A DNA stretch of 52,047 nt from an uncultured Pelagibacteraceae bacterium (GCA_902524795.1 CABZEU010000008.1:1-52047), one strand, 5' to 3'; positions 8,544-17,814 are shown, counted from the stretch's first letter. The notes: generated by a model from the sequence alone, not told the origin. Program-made: numbers and translations.

Positions 8544-9343
8544 ATAAAAGTATCTTTGAAAAGCTTTTTACTCATTCTTCTAATAAAAGAAGGAATATAA
8601 CGCATTAAGAATGTAGCAAGATTTGCTTCTAATCCTACAGTATGATGGATTTTCTTACTTCTATATGCCAGCCAGACTTTATCAACGACTTTTGAAACTG
8701 GGTATATCCTAGTTCGCTCATTTACAAAATCTCGTTCCCATTGACTTTGCATATCAGATGACACGTTTCTCGCCTCAAGTATTGGCGTTTCTGTAAACCA
8801 TGGATTAATTTCAGAAACTCTTATGCCATGTCTTTCATATTCAATTCTTAAAGACTCGGTTAGTGAACTTACTGCATGCTTGGTTGCTCCATAGATAGCA
8901 ATACCAGGTGTAGGCACTAGCCCTGCTACGGAACTGGTATTTAAAAGAAGACTATTCTCTGTATTCTTTAATAAACTCAGCATCGAAATACATCCATTGG
9001 CAACTCCTTTAAAATTAACATCTATTATTTTATAAATTTCATCGACAGGTACGTCTTCAAAAGCTCCAGCAAAATTAGCTATGCCCGCATTATTAAAAAA
9101 AATATTGCATGTTCCTGATGTATATTCTGAGAAACTTTTTTCAGCTTCTTTCCACTCCTGAATACTTGTCACATCTAGCTTCTGATACATGCATTTGTTA
9201 TGTCCAATTTCATTTGCTACTTCTTTGAGACCTTCCTCATTGATATCAAACAAACCAACATTCCAACCTTTTTCAGCAAATGATATTGCTGTAGCTTTGC
9301 CTATGCCAGAGGCTGCCCCAGTAATAAATATACTTTTTGCCAT
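8540..9343 (-). CDS. Classical short-chain dehydrogenase/reductase
   Basis: A 267-residue SDR with TGAASGIG (8-15) for the dinucleotide, NNAG (84-87), and a complete active site: Ser138, Tyr151 and Lys155 (YGATK). Asp33 in the FDIN motif at the end of the second beta strand suggests NAD(H) preference. The C-terminal part is extended and ends in a hydrophobic, basic segment (ATFLMRYIPSFIRRMSKKLF), which may touch the membrane. The substrate is unknown. The gene lies three bases after a TetR regulator gene on the same strand, so the regulator may control it. Its stop codon overlaps that of the convergent DECR-like gene: the single TTAA at 8539-8542 supplies both stops. Confidence 0.88.
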   Translation of the reverse strand: MAKSIFITGAASGIGKATAISFAEKGWNVGLFDINEEGLKEVANEIGHNKCMYQKLDVTSIQEWKEAEKSFSEYTSGTCNIFFNNAGIANFAGAFEDVPVDEIYKIIDVNFKGVANGCISMLSLLKNTENSLLLNTSSVAGLVPTPGIAIYGATKHAVSSLTESLRIEYERHGIRVSEINPWFTETPILEARNVSSDMQSQWERDFVNERTRIYPVSKVVDKVWLAYRSKKIHHTVGLEANLATFLMRYIPSFIRRMSKKLFKDTFI

Positions 9344-9346
9344 AAA

Positions 9347-9961
9347 TTATAAGCCCTTCAAAAAAAGTTTAGTCGCAAAGTTTGAAGCATCATCAGGGGA
9401 TACATCACTGCGTGTCAACATTTCGTCACCAAGATTTATACATACTGCCATGACAGATGTGATCATAAAAGAAATATCGTTTTGAGGAAATTTTGTTTTT
9501 TTTGAGAGATTAATCACGAATTCATATAAATTATTATTAAATCTCGCATACTCCTTAGAATGAGCCGAAAGCCACTTTAAGTCTAATATGTATTTTCTAT
9601 TATTTTTTATAAATAAGTAATTTTCTTCTTCATCTAAAATCCAATTAAACCAACTATTAAAGGCTATCTCAACAGTCTGATCGAAAGATTGAGCTTCATT
9701 TATTTTTTTCATAAAGTAATTGCTGAATTCATTGACTAGCCTTTCAATGATTATTAAAAAAACTGCATTTTTATCATCAAAGTAATTATAAAATGTACCA
9801 GAACCAAGTTTAGCGATTGAAACAATTTCTCTAACACTTGCATTATCTATACTTTTTTCAGTAAGAATTTTTCTTGAGGAAGTTATTATAGACTCTCGAT
9901 TATTTTTTTTATTAATTTGTCTTTTTCTTTGATGAAATGGAATATCCATTATTTTGTTCAT
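9347..9961 (-). CDS. TetR/AcrR-family transcriptional regulator
   Basis: A 204-residue protein with an N-terminal TetR DNA-binding domain. The helix-turn-helix region runs through SVREIVSIAKLGSGTFYNYFDDK, with the family's GTFYNYF recognition-helix end and the following DK. The remainder is helical and has no recognisable ligand signature. The start overlaps the pyrD stop (ATGA); an internal ATG at 9946 (MDIPFHQRK) is a possible alternative. It lies between pyrD and an SDR gene, and the likeliest target is its own operon or the nearby fatty-acid genes. FadR- and PsrA-like TetR proteins often control beta-oxidation, but nothing here proves that. Confidence 0.85.
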   Translation of the reverse strand: MNKIMDIPFHQRKRQINKKNNRESIITSSRKILTEKSIDNASVREIVSIAKLGSGTFYNYFDDKNAVFLIIIERLVNEFSNYFMKKINEAQSFDQTVEIAFNSWFNWILDEEENYLFIKNNRKYILDLKWLSAHSKEYARFNNNLYEFVINLSKKTKFPQNDISFMITSVMAVCINLGDEMLTRSDVSPDDASNFATKLFLKGL

Positions 9962-11001
9962 GAATGAATAATACCTACTGCATCTGAGATACTTTTGTGT
10001 CCATCATTTTGCAAAAGATAGGATAAATCCTTTTTCACGTTATTTATCATTTGAGGTCCATTGAAAGTAAGTGCTGTATACAATTGAACTAATGACGCTC
10101 CCAATTTAATTTTAGTATAAACATCTTCTGCATTAGAAATGCCTCCGACACCAATAAGAAGCAATTCTCCGTTTGTTTCTTTTGAGAGGAAACTTAATAC
10201 TTTATTTGATAATTCTTTAAGTGGCTGTCCTGAAATGCCCCCTTCTTCATCTTTATACTCATCTCTTAAATCTTTAGGACGAGAAATAGTTGTATTAGTA
10301 GCAATTATGCCGTCGATTTTGTATTTCTGAACTAAATTAAGTATCATGCTGTAGTGCTGTTTAGTACTATCAGGATCAATTTTTAGGATAATCTTTTTTT
10401 GTGTCTTCATATTTTTTCTTAATTGAGATAATTCGTAAAGCAATGTATTTAATGTATCGTGCTCTTGTATCTCTCTTAAATTCTTAGTATTAGGTGAAGA
10501 TACATTTACAGTAACGTAATCTGAGTAATCAACTACTTGAGAGTATAAATTAATAAAATCATCAACAAAATTTTCTGTGTCTCTGTTGGGCCCAATATTT
10601 GCTCCAAGGACTCCATTTTTGTTTGATTTACTCATATTTGTCAAAAATTTTTCAATGCCATTATTATTAAAGCCTAGTCTATTTATGATAGCTTTATCCG
10701 ATGCTAATCGGAATACCCTAGGTTTAACATTTCCAAATTGAGGTCTTAGTGTGACAGTTCCACACTCGGTAAAACCAAATCCTAAATTGAATAATGAATT
10801 TATAACTTCAGCATTTTTATCAAATCCTGCAGCCATTCCGATAGGATTCTTAAAACTTAGTCCATTAATATCATTGCTTAAAATAGAAAAATCATTATTA
10901 CTTTCAATAAATGGATTTGGAAGTTTAAGCGCATTTATTGTTAAGTTGTGGGCAACTTCGGGGTCAAGGTTCTTTAGTATATTAAAAAATATCCTTCTCA
11001 T
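9958..11001 (-). CDS. pyrD: Dihydroorotate dehydrogenase (quinone), class 2
   Basis: A 347-residue PyrD with the N-terminal membrane-associating helices of class 2 enzymes (MRRIFFNILKNLDPEVAHNL). The flavin-binding core includes GMAAGFDKNAEVI, TECGTVTLRPQFGNVKPRVF and INRLGFNNNG. The catalytic serine lies in VNVSSPNTKNLR (168-169), where class 1 enzymes have cysteine. It oxidises dihydroorotate to orotate and passes electrons to quinone in the inner membrane, in de novo pyrimidine synthesis. It follows lysS by six bases and overlaps the TetR gene, within a leftward lysS-pyrD-tetR-SDR run. Length is normal for the class. Confidence 0.95.
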   Translation of the reverse strand: MRRIFFNILKNLDPEVAHNLTINALKLPNPFIESNNDFSILSNDINGLSFKNPIGMAAGFDKNAEVINSLFNLGFGFTECGTVTLRPQFGNVKPRVFRLASDKAIINRLGFNNNGIEKFLTNMSKSNKNGVLGANIGPNRDTENFVDDFINLYSQVVDYSDYVTVNVSSPNTKNLREIQEHDTLNTLLYELSQLRKNMKTQKKIILKIDPDSTKQHYSMILNLVQKYKIDGIIATNTTISRPKDLRDEYKDEEGGISGQPLKELSNKVLSFLSKETNGELLLIGVGGISNAEDVYTKIKLGASLVQLYTALTFNGPQMINNVKKDLSYLLQNDGHKSISDAVGIIHS

Positions 11002-11007
11002 TTAAAT

Positions 11008-12582
11008 TTACTTTAACTTTTCTTCAATCAACTCAATGGTCTGTTTTATTCCATATATCGCAATAAAAGTTCCAAATCTTGGTCCGTCTTCTTTGCCAAA
11101 AAGTACTTGATAAATAAGTTTAAACCAATCCCTGAGGTTTTCAAAATTGTGATCTTTTCCTATTTGATATATCTCAGTTTGAATGGTTTCAGCATCGGCA
11201 TTTTCACTCTGACTACGCAATCTATTTATTAGATCCTCAAAGATCTTTCTTTCCTCACTTGATGGGGTCTTATAATTTATTTGTTCTGAAGTAATGTCTA
11301 TTTCAAAATTAATTGCCCCTTTTATTAAATCATTAATAAATTGACTATTAGAACTACTTATATTTTCATCGTATTTCTTAACAAAATCTAAAATAATCGC
11401 AGGATCATTTTTTCCACTTGCAGCAACGAGATTTAATATAAGATTATATGTTACATTTACATTTCCTATAGAGTTTTCACCGTTCATAATGTGCCAAACT
11501 GGATTTTCAATTTTCTCTTGATCAGATTGAGTATTAAATTTGTTTAAATGACTTAAGAACTCATCAGATGACTTTGGGATGATATCATGAAAGAGTTTCT
11601 TGGCCCTTCTTGGGTTTTGATACATAAAATAACTTAACGTTTCTTTAGGTGCGTATGACAACCATTGCTCTATGGTTAATCCATTTCCTTTAGACTTCGA
11701 TATTTTTTCCCCATTTTGATCAAGAAAAAGTTCATAAAAATAGTTCTCTGGAGGTGGATAACCAAGTGCTCGGCTTACTTTTGCAGAAAGTTGGAATGTA
11801 GGTATTAGATCTTTTCCGTACATTTCATAATCAATATCAAGGGCACCCCATCGCATTGCCCAATCAACTTTCCATTGGAGTTTACATTTTCCTTTTAAAA
11901 TAGATTGCTCAACTTCTTTATTCTTACTTAAATATGTAATTGTATTGTTTTCAGGATTAATTGAAACGATTTCAACTTCCAGAACATGTCCAGAGTCCGG
12001 GCATATTGGAAGAAATGGGCTGTATGTTTTTTTTCTTTCTTCTCCTAATGTTGGTAGAATAATATTTTTAATTGACTCATAATTATTCAATACATTAATA
12101 AGTTGATTATCAAAAAACCCCGAAGTGTAAAGTTCAGTCGCACTTTTAAAGGTATATTTAAAATCAAATTTATCTAAAAATTCTTGCAACATTTCATTAT
12201 TATGGTCACCAAAACTCTTACTTATCTCAAATGGATCTGGAATTGATGTGAGTGGCTTATGAAGATTTTCTTCTAATATTCTTTGATTAGGGACATTGTC
12301 AGGTACCTTACGAAGTCCATCCATATCATCAGAGAAGGCTATAAGCTCTACTTCAATTTCTGATAATGATTTTATGGCATTCAGAATCATTGTTGTTCTT
12401 GCGACCTCACCAAATGTACCAATATGTGGTAATCCACTTGGACCATATCCAGTTTGTAATCTAATTTTTTGCTTATTATTATTTTGAGCTTTTTTTATTA
12501 TTTTCTTAGCCTCAACAAATGGCCATGCTTTTGCATCTTTACTAATTTCACGTATTGACGGCATATTTCTGGACATTAACAT
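11008..12582 (-). CDS. lysS: Lysyl-tRNA synthetase, class I
   Basis: A 524-residue class I LysRS, the form found in archaea, Alphaproteobacteria and some other bacteria. The HIGH-type signature is LPHIGT (51-56) and the KMSKS-type loop is EKISKSKGNG (292-301). The C-terminal half is the helical anticodon-binding region. It charges tRNA-Lys in the cytoplasm. The start is uncertain: ATGs at 12582, 12576 and 12564 are all in frame, and the last (MPSIREISKDAKAWPF) fits the typical start of alphaproteobacterial proteins best. It is the first gene of the leftward run with pyrD. A 135-bp divergent region separates it from folE. Confidence 0.93.
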   Translation of the reverse strand: MLMSRNMPSIREISKDAKAWPFVEAKKIIKKAQNNNKQKIRLQTGYGPSGLPHIGTFGEVARTTMILNAIKSLSEIEVELIAFSDDMDGLRKVPDNVPNQRILEENLHKPLTSIPDPFEISKSFGDHNNEMLQEFLDKFDFKYTFKSATELYTSGFFDNQLINVLNNYESIKNIILPTLGEERKKTYSPFLPICPDSGHVLEVEIVSINPENNTITYLSKNKEVEQSILKGKCKLQWKVDWAMRWGALDIDYEMYGKDLIPTFQLSAKVSRALGYPPPENYFYELFLDQNGEKISKSKGNGLTIEQWLSYAPKETLSYFMYQNPRRAKKLFHDIIPKSSDEFLSHLNKFNTQSDQEKIENPVWHIMNGENSIGNVNVTYNLILNLVAASGKNDPAIILDFVKKYDENISSSNSQFINDLIKGAINFEIDITSEQINYKTPSSEERKIFEDLINRLRSQSENADAETIQTEIYQIGKDHNFENLRDWFKLIYQVLFGKEDGPRFGTFIAIYGIKQTIELIEEKLK

Positions 12583-12717
12583 ATTATTCTTGTAAATAGC
12601 TGAAAAATTAACAAATTTTATATATTATTGTCTATTCTGATTATTAATTGGTTTTTTTCATAAATAATAAAACTATATATTTTATAGATTTTCATATAGT
12701 AATCTGACTTCAAAATC

Positions 12718-13323
12718 ATGAAAAAAAAGAAAAATATAAAGCCTACTCGTCAAGAAGCAGAGGCAGCAGTTAAAACCCTATTATCTTTTGTTGGAGAGAA
12801 TGCTGATAGACCAGGCTTATTAGAGACTCCTAAAAGAGTTGTAAGGGCCTATGAAGATTGGTTTTCAGGTTACAATGATGATCCTAAAGAAGTATTATCA
12901 AAAACTTTTGACGAACTTGAGGGTTATGATGAAATTATTATGCTACGCGACATCAGGATTGAATCGCACTGTGAACACCATATTGCCCCTTTTATCGGTT
13001 CGGCGCATGTAGCATATTTACCCAATAAAAGAGTGGTAGGAATAAGTAAGCTTGCAAGAATTACGCGTATTTACATGAAAAGAATGCAAATCCAGGAAAA
13101 GCTAACTGCTCAAATTGCTAATTGTATTCAAGATGTTCTTAAACCAAAAGGTGTAGCAGTTGTTGTTGAAGCGCAGCACCAATGCATGACAACAAGAGGA
13201 ATTGGTACACCAGGTATTTCTATGGTCACAAGTCAACTTTTAGGCAAATTTAGAACTGACTCCTCTACTAGGAGAGAGTTTTATAGTATGATCGATCAAG
13301 GATCTATTCTTAAAAAGAATTAA
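12718..13323 (+). CDS. folE: GTP cyclohydrolase I
   Basis: A 201-residue FolE of normal length. Zinc ligands are visible as Cys85 and His88 in SHCEHHIAPF and Cys156 in EAQHQCMTTRG. The substrate-binding segments VVGISKLARI and TTRGIGTPG are intact. It converts GTP to dihydroneopterin triphosphate, the entry step to folate and, in many bacteria, to queuosine. It forms decamers in the cytoplasm. The ATG at 12718 has no evident Shine-Dalgarno sequence, but the lysine-rich start and the following conserved RPGLLETPKRV block support it. The next gene, trkH, starts 12 bases downstream. Confidence 0.96.
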   Translation: MKKKKNIKPTRQEAEAAVKTLLSFVGENADRPGLLETPKRVVRAYEDWFSGYNDDPKEVLSKTFDELEGYDEIIMLRDIRIESHCEHHIAPFIGSAHVAYLPNKRVVGISKLARITRIYMKRMQIQEKLTAQIANCIQDVLKPKGVAVVVEAQHQCMTTRGIGTPGISMVTSQLLGKFRTDSSTRREFYSMIDQGSILKKN

Positions 13324-13335
13324 TAATTAAATTTG

Positions 13336-14787
13336 ATGATAAATTTTAAGATAATACTTAATGTATTAGGGTATCTTTTAATTGCCCTTAGTCTCGTAAT
13401 GCTTATCCCAATGATAATTGATCTTGGAATGGGTAATAATACATGGAAGTCTTTTATTACAAGTGCGATTATAACATTTGGATTTGGTGTTACATTCCTA
13501 ATATCTACTCGAAATGAAGTAAGTAATAAAATTTTGATGCAGGATGCATTTTTAATTACTTCATTATCCTGGTTATCAATTAGTATATTTGCTTCTTTTC
13601 CTTTTTATTTTTCTGAAGACGGTTTGGATATTACGAACTCTATATTTGAGTCAATGTCGGGAATTACAACAACTGGATCGAGTGTTATTCAAAATGTTGA
13701 GTCATTAACTGAGGGAATGTTAATATGGAGAGGTTTGTTGCAATGGATGGGTGGTATTGGAATTATTGTGATGGCTGTAAGTATTTTGCCTGTTCTTCGG
13801 GTTGGAGGAATGCAGGTATTCAGGGCAGAAAACTCAGATACAACAGATAAAATTCTTCCCAGAACAACACAGATAGCCTCTGCTGTCATCATAATTTATT
13901 TTACACTCACATTAGTTTGCTTAGTTGCATATTGGTTAGGCGGGATGAACTTCTTTGATGCTCTAGTTCACTCAATGACAACAATTGCTACTGGTGGATT
14001 TTCAACTCAAAATAATTCATTTGCTAGTTTTAACAGTCAGTCGTTGGAATATATTGCAATAATTTTTATGGTACTGAGTAGTCTTCCAATATTAATTTAT
14101 CTTGAAGCATTCAAGGATGGTTTCAAAAGAATAATTTCAGACACACAGATACTCACGTTTCTTGGAATAATATTTTTTAGCTCTCTGTTGGTAATATTAT
14201 ATTTATGGTTCACTGATATAAAAGGTATTGAAGATTCAATTAGAAGTGGAGCATTCAATGTTATTTCTATAATTACTGGGACTGGTTATACATCCGATAA
14301 TTATAATTTATGGGGACCTTTTCCAATTTATCTTTTATTTTTTGGAATGTTTATTGGAGGTTGTGCTGGTTCAACAACATGTGGAATAAAAGTATTTAGA
14401 CTCCAAATCTTGTTACAAACATTAAAAATGCAAATTCAAAAACTGCTTCATCCTCATGGAGTTTTTGTTCCTCACTATAATCATAAAAAAATTGAAGAAG
14501 ATGTGACTTCGTCCGTAATGAGTTTTTTCTTTATATTTATTTTGAGTTTTATTGTTATTACATTATTACTTTCTACAACAGAACTAGATTTTGTGACCAG
14601 TTTGTCAGCTGCTGCAACATCACTTGCAAATGTTGGGCCTGGTCTTGGCGAAATGATTGGTCCTGAAAACTCCTTTTATGAAATTAGTACATTTGCAAAA
14701 TGGGTATTGATTTTTTCAATGTTATTGGGAAGGCTTGAGATTCTCACTGTTCTAGTGATACTTCATCCTGCCTTTTGGAAAAAATAA
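13336..14787 (+). CDS. trkH: TrkH-family potassium uptake transmembrane protein
   Basis: A 483-residue membrane protein of the TrkH/KtrB superfamily. The four selectivity-loop repeats are recognisable: MSGITTTGSSV, TIATGGFSTQ, IITGTGYTSDN and SLANVGPGLG. The SGITTTG and GGCAGSTTCGIKVFR segments are typical of TrkH. It forms the K+ conducting channel and normally works with the cytoplasmic regulator TrkA, which is not encoded in this window. The start is taken as the ATG at 13336; a TTG directly before it is not favoured. It converges on argF with no intergenic space. Confidence 0.93.
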   Translation: MINFKIILNVLGYLLIALSLVMLIPMIIDLGMGNNTWKSFITSAIITFGFGVTFLISTRNEVSNKILMQDAFLITSLSWLSISIFASFPFYFSEDGLDITNSIFESMSGITTTGSSVIQNVESLTEGMLIWRGLLQWMGGIGIIVMAVSILPVLRVGGMQVFRAENSDTTDKILPRTTQIASAVIIIYFTLTLVCLVAYWLGGMNFFDALVHSMTTIATGGFSTQNNSFASFNSQSLEYIAIIFMVLSSLPILIYLEAFKDGFKRIISDTQILTFLGIIFFSSLLVILYLWFTDIKGIEDSIRSGAFNVISIITGTGYTSDNYNLWGPFPIYLLFFGMFIGGCAGSTTCGIKVFRLQILLQTLKMQIQKLLHPHGVFVPHYNHKKIEEDVTSSVMSFFFIFILSFIVITLLLSTTELDFVTSLSAAATSLANVGPGLGEMIGPENSFYEISTFAKWVLIFSMLLGRLEILTVLVILHPAFWKK

Positions 14788-15696
14788 CTATATTAATATT
14801 CTAAGAATTTGTTTTTGGACATGGAGTCTATTAGATGCCTCTTCCCAAATTCTTGAGTTTGCTCCATCAATTACTGCTTCTTCAACTTCTTGACCCCTAT
14901 TTGCTGGTAAGCAATGCATAAACATGCAATCTTTTTTTGCCTTATTCATTAATGATTTTGTTACTCTATAATCATGTAACTCTTTAATCACTTGTTCATC
15001 AGTTTCTTCGCCCATTGACTGCCATGTGTCTGTCATAATTACATCAGCTGCAGATAAAATTTCATCATTAATTTGATTATGAATAATACTTTCTACATTT
15101 AAGTTTTCTTTATATTTTTTAGTCTTAGATAAGTATAAATCTCTCGATCTGTCAGGTGAAAAAATACTAAATTTAAATCCTAAATTTTTGGAATGAGCTT
15201 CAATCCATGAATGCGCTACATTGGTTATAGGGCCAAACCAAATAATATTTAAATTTTCTAAAGAACCTTTTTCTTCAATGATTGTCATTAGACCCGCCAT
15301 GCATTGGCACGGATGAGATAAATTTGAAAGTCCATTAATAATAGGCACACTTGAAACTTCTATAGTTTCCAATATGGTCTGGTGATTATTTACTCGCATA
15401 ACAACCCCTTCAGAATAGAGACCGAAAGTTTTGATTGTGTCTGAGAGACTTTCCTTACCGCTGCTCAAGTGTATATCTGAGCCATTGAGTATAATTGATG
15501 AACCGCCAAGTTGCTTAACTGCAAGATCAAATGAAAGCCTTGTTCTTGTAGAATTTTTCTCAAAAAATAAAATTAGGTTTTTTCCAGACAATATTTCTTC
15601 TGAGCTTAAGTTGTGATTTTTATTTTCTATAGCTGAATTAAGCACAGCATTAATTTCAGCAGCAGTAAAATCTTTAATATCTACAAAGTTTTTCAC
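14788..15696 (-). CDS. argF: Ornithine carbamoyltransferase
   Basis: From a GTG start at 15696 this encodes 302 residues. The carbamoyl-phosphate motif STRTR (49-53), HPCQ (128-131), the ornithine loop DTWQSMGEE and HCLP (261-264) are all present, which marks ornithine rather than aspartate transcarbamylase. It forms citrulline in arginine synthesis. The start was chosen because GTG overlaps the argD stop by four bases (GTGA) and has AAGAG eight bases upstream. A TTG further upstream at 15714 would only add a short non-conserved extension. It is the last gene of the ABC permease-argD-argF operon. Confidence 0.95.
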   Translation of the reverse strand: MKNFVDIKDFTAAEINAVLNSAIENKNHNLSSEEILSGKNLILFFEKNSTRTRLSFDLAVKQLGGSSIILNGSDIHLSSGKESLSDTIKTFGLYSEGVVMRVNNHQTILETIEVSSVPIINGLSNLSHPCQCMAGLMTIIEEKGSLENLNIIWFGPITNVAHSWIEAHSKNLGFKFSIFSPDRSRDLYLSKTKKYKENLNVESIIHNQINDEILSAADVIMTDTWQSMGEETDEQVIKELHDYRVTKSLMNKAKKDCMFMHCLPANRGQEVEEAVIDGANSRIWEEASNRLHVQKQILRILI

Positions 15697-16862
15697 GAGG
15701 ATAGCTCTTTGCAAGTCGATCTAATTTTATCAATTGCTTCTTCACATTCTGAATTAGATAAATTTATTGGGGGAAGAAGCCTTACAACATTATCAGAGGC
15801 CTTAACCGTTAAAATGAAATTTTTACGTGCTTGTCTAACAAAATCTTCATTATTAATGTTACATTTTAATCCTAGAATAAAACCCTTTCCTCTTATGCCC
15901 TCAATAATATCTGGGTAATCATTAGCAACTTTATTTAGATCTAATAATAATTTTTCAGAGACTGTGATAACTTCACTAAAAAATTTAGAGGAAGTCATCA
16001 AATCTAGCACAGCATTTCCAACACTGCACGCTAGTGGATTTCCACCAAAGGTAGATCCGTGTGACCCAAACTCCATAGCGTCACCTACCTTTTTTGAGGT
16101 CAAACATGCTCCGATTGGAAAACCGTTACCAATTGCCTTTGCTATAGTCATTATATCTGGTTCTATATTTGACCACTGATATGCGAACATTTTTCCTGTT
16201 CGACCCATTCCACATTGCACTTCATCAAATATAAGCAAAACTTCATTTTCATCACACAATTTCCTGATCGCATCTAAGCAAAATGAAGGAACTTCTCTTA
16301 CTCCGCCTTCACCTTGAATGGGTTCTATTATTACCGCTGCAGTGTTTTCATTAATTGCACTTTTTAATAATTCATGATCACCAAACTCAAGAAACTTAAA
16401 ATCATTCACAGCTGTATTAAATGTTTCCATTTTTTCAGGGCCTTGAGCAGCAAGCGCACCTATAGTTCTTCCATGGAAAGATCCACTAAAACTAATAATC
16501 TCTTTTTTCACTTTAGAATTTTTAGTTTTGTGAAAATATCTTCTAGCAATTTTAATACTTGCCTCTACTGCTTCAGTGCCTGAATTACAAAAGAAAGCAT
16601 AGTCTGCAAAACATAATTCACACAAACGTGAAGCTAATAGTTCTTGCTCAGGAATTTGATATACATTTGAAAGGTGCCAGAGTTTTTCTGATTGTTCCTT
16701 TAGTTTTTGAATTAGGTAAGGATGAGAATATCCTAACGAATTTACTGCTATACCTGTACCAAAGTCCAAATATTTTTTACCTGATTTTTCGTATAAATAA
16801 CTTCCTTCGCCGTGAGTAAACGTTAACTCAGACCTTGGGTATGTTGGCAATATATTATTCAT
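15693..16862 (-). CDS. argD: Acetylornithine aminotransferase (class III PLP enzyme)
   Basis: A 389-residue class III aminotransferase. The PLP lysine is expected at Lys242 in IAKAIGNGFPIGA and the cofactor aspartate at Asp213 in IFDEVQCGMGRTG. The FGTGIAVNSLGYSHP start and CNSGTEAVEASIKIARR are typical of ArgD. It transaminates N-acetylglutamate semialdehyde to N-acetylornithine and may also serve as succinyldiaminopimelate aminotransferase in lysine synthesis, complementing dapD and dapE elsewhere in the window. It starts one base after the ABC permease stop and overlaps argF by four bases. Confidence 0.94.
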   Translation of the reverse strand: MNNILPTYPRSELTFTHGEGSYLYEKSGKKYLDFGTGIAVNSLGYSHPYLIQKLKEQSEKLWHLSNVYQIPEQELLASRLCELCFADYAFFCNSGTEAVEASIKIARRYFHKTKNSKVKKEIISFSGSFHGRTIGALAAQGPEKMETFNTAVNDFKFLEFGDHELLKSAINENTAAVIIEPIQGEGGVREVPSFCLDAIRKLCDENEVLLIFDEVQCGMGRTGKMFAYQWSNIEPDIMTIAKAIGNGFPIGACLTSKKVGDAMEFGSHGSTFGGNPLACSVGNAVLDLMTSSKFFSEVITVSEKLLLDLNKVANDYPDIIEGIRGKGFILGLKCNINNEDFVRQARKNFILTVKASDNVVRLLPPINLSNSECEEAIDKIRSTCKELSS

Positions 16863-16863
16863 T

Positions 16864-17631
16864 TTAAACTCTTAATTTATAACCAGTTTTTAACATTAAA
16901 TAATTAATAACTATTAGAGATATCAAAACCATAATCAATATAGTAAATGCATGTAAAATTGAAGAGTCGCTTGCCCCTAAGAATCCAAACCTAAAGCCAT
17001 CTATCATATAAAAGAATGGGTTAATGAGGCTTGCCTTTTGTATTGCATCAGGTAGGACTGTAATTGAATAAAAAGTTCCAGATAAAAAAGATAGTGGTAC
17101 GATCACAAAATTACCAACTGTACCTAAATGGTCCCATTTTTCAGCCCAGATACCAGATATCATCCCAATTAATGACATTATAGCTGATGCTAGAATTGCA
17201 AAGATCAAAATAATCCACAAATTATAAACAGTTACCTCAATGAATGGCATCATAACTAAAGCACACGCTATAGCTGAAGCAAGACCACGAGTTATTCCAG
17301 CAAGAGTGAATGCCAAAATAATTTCAACGTTACTAAGTGGAGGCATAAGCAAATCTACAATATTTCCTTGTACCTTTGACATTAAAATTGATGATGAATT
17401 ATTCATAAACGCATTCTGAATAATAGTCATCATGATAAGTCCAGGAAAAAGAAAATTTTTAAAACTATCTAGTGGATAGTCTGCCCTGACAGAGCCAATG
17501 GCAGTTGTGAATATGATTAAAAATAACAAGCTTGTTAAAGCAGGTGCAGCAATTGTCTGCAAAGGTATTTTTGTAAATCTTTGGACTTCCTTTTTATAAA
17601 GAGTGATAAAACCTATAGGGTTGTAATTCAT
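16864..17631 (-). CDS. ABC-2 type transporter permease
   Basis: A 255-residue membrane protein with six predicted helices and the ABC-2 pattern: a cytoplasmic N-terminal helix (ITLYKKEVQRF), then FLFPGLIMMTIIQNAF, a SKVQGNIVDLLMPPLS cytoplasmic segment and a late LSGTFYSI element. This arrangement is shared by NodJ-, DrrB- and YadH-type exporters. The matching ATP-binding subunit is not adjacent, which is unusual; upstream is the gcrA regulatory region and downstream is argD. The substrate cannot be inferred. Co-transcription with argD and argF appears to be positional rather than functional. Confidence 0.87.
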   Translation of the reverse strand: MNYNPIGFITLYKKEVQRFTKIPLQTIAAPALTSLLFLIIFTTAIGSVRADYPLDSFKNFLFPGLIMMTIIQNAFMNNSSSILMSKVQGNIVDLLMPPLSNVEIILAFTLAGITRGLASAIACALVMMPFIEVTVYNLWIILIFAILASAIMSLIGMISGIWAEKWDHLGTVGNFVIVPLSFLSGTFYSITVLPDAIQKASLINPFFYMIDGFRFGFLGASDSSILHAFTILIMVLISLIVINYLMLKTGYKLRV

Positions 17632-17673
17632 AGCAACTATTTAAATATATTTCGTAAAATGTCATTAATATTT

Positions 17674-17707
17674 AAATTTCAATAAGATAACTATTTATCT
17701 GAAATTT
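17674..17707. repeat. AT-rich nested inverted repeat upstream of gcrA and the ABC permease
   Basis: AAATTTCA (17674-17681) and TGAAATTT (17700-17707) are perfect 8-bp arms. Nested inside them are GATAA (17686-17690) and TTATC (17695-17699). The element lies in the 189-bp divergent region between the ABC-2 permease and gcrA. It could be an operator or a cruciform-prone site; AT-rich sequence also produces such repeats by chance. Confidence 0.35.
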
Positions 17708-17768
17708 AATGAAAATTTATATCTACTCACAAGAAATTTAAAATAATTCAATATTTAGTATATTTGTA

Positions 17769-17798
17769 TTGAATTTACTCAAAATGTAGTGGTAAGAT
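17769..17798 (+). promoter_or_regulatory. Candidate sigma70-type promoter for gcrA
   Basis: TTGAAT (17769-17774) and TAAGAT (17793-17798) are separated by 18 bp, each matching four of six consensus positions. The predicted start site near 17805 is only about 16 bases before the ATG, leaving a short leader that includes the Shine-Dalgarno site. Upstream AT-rich sequence gives many weak matches, so this is tentative. Confidence 0.35.
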
Positions 17799-17808
17799 TT
17801 TAATAATT

Positions 17809-17814
17809 AAGGAG
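17809..17814 (+). promoter_or_regulatory. Strong ribosome-binding site of gcrA
   Basis: AAGGAG lies six bases before the gcrA ATG. It is one of the few near-perfect Shine-Dalgarno sequences in the window, suggesting high translation of this regulator. Confidence 0.8.
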
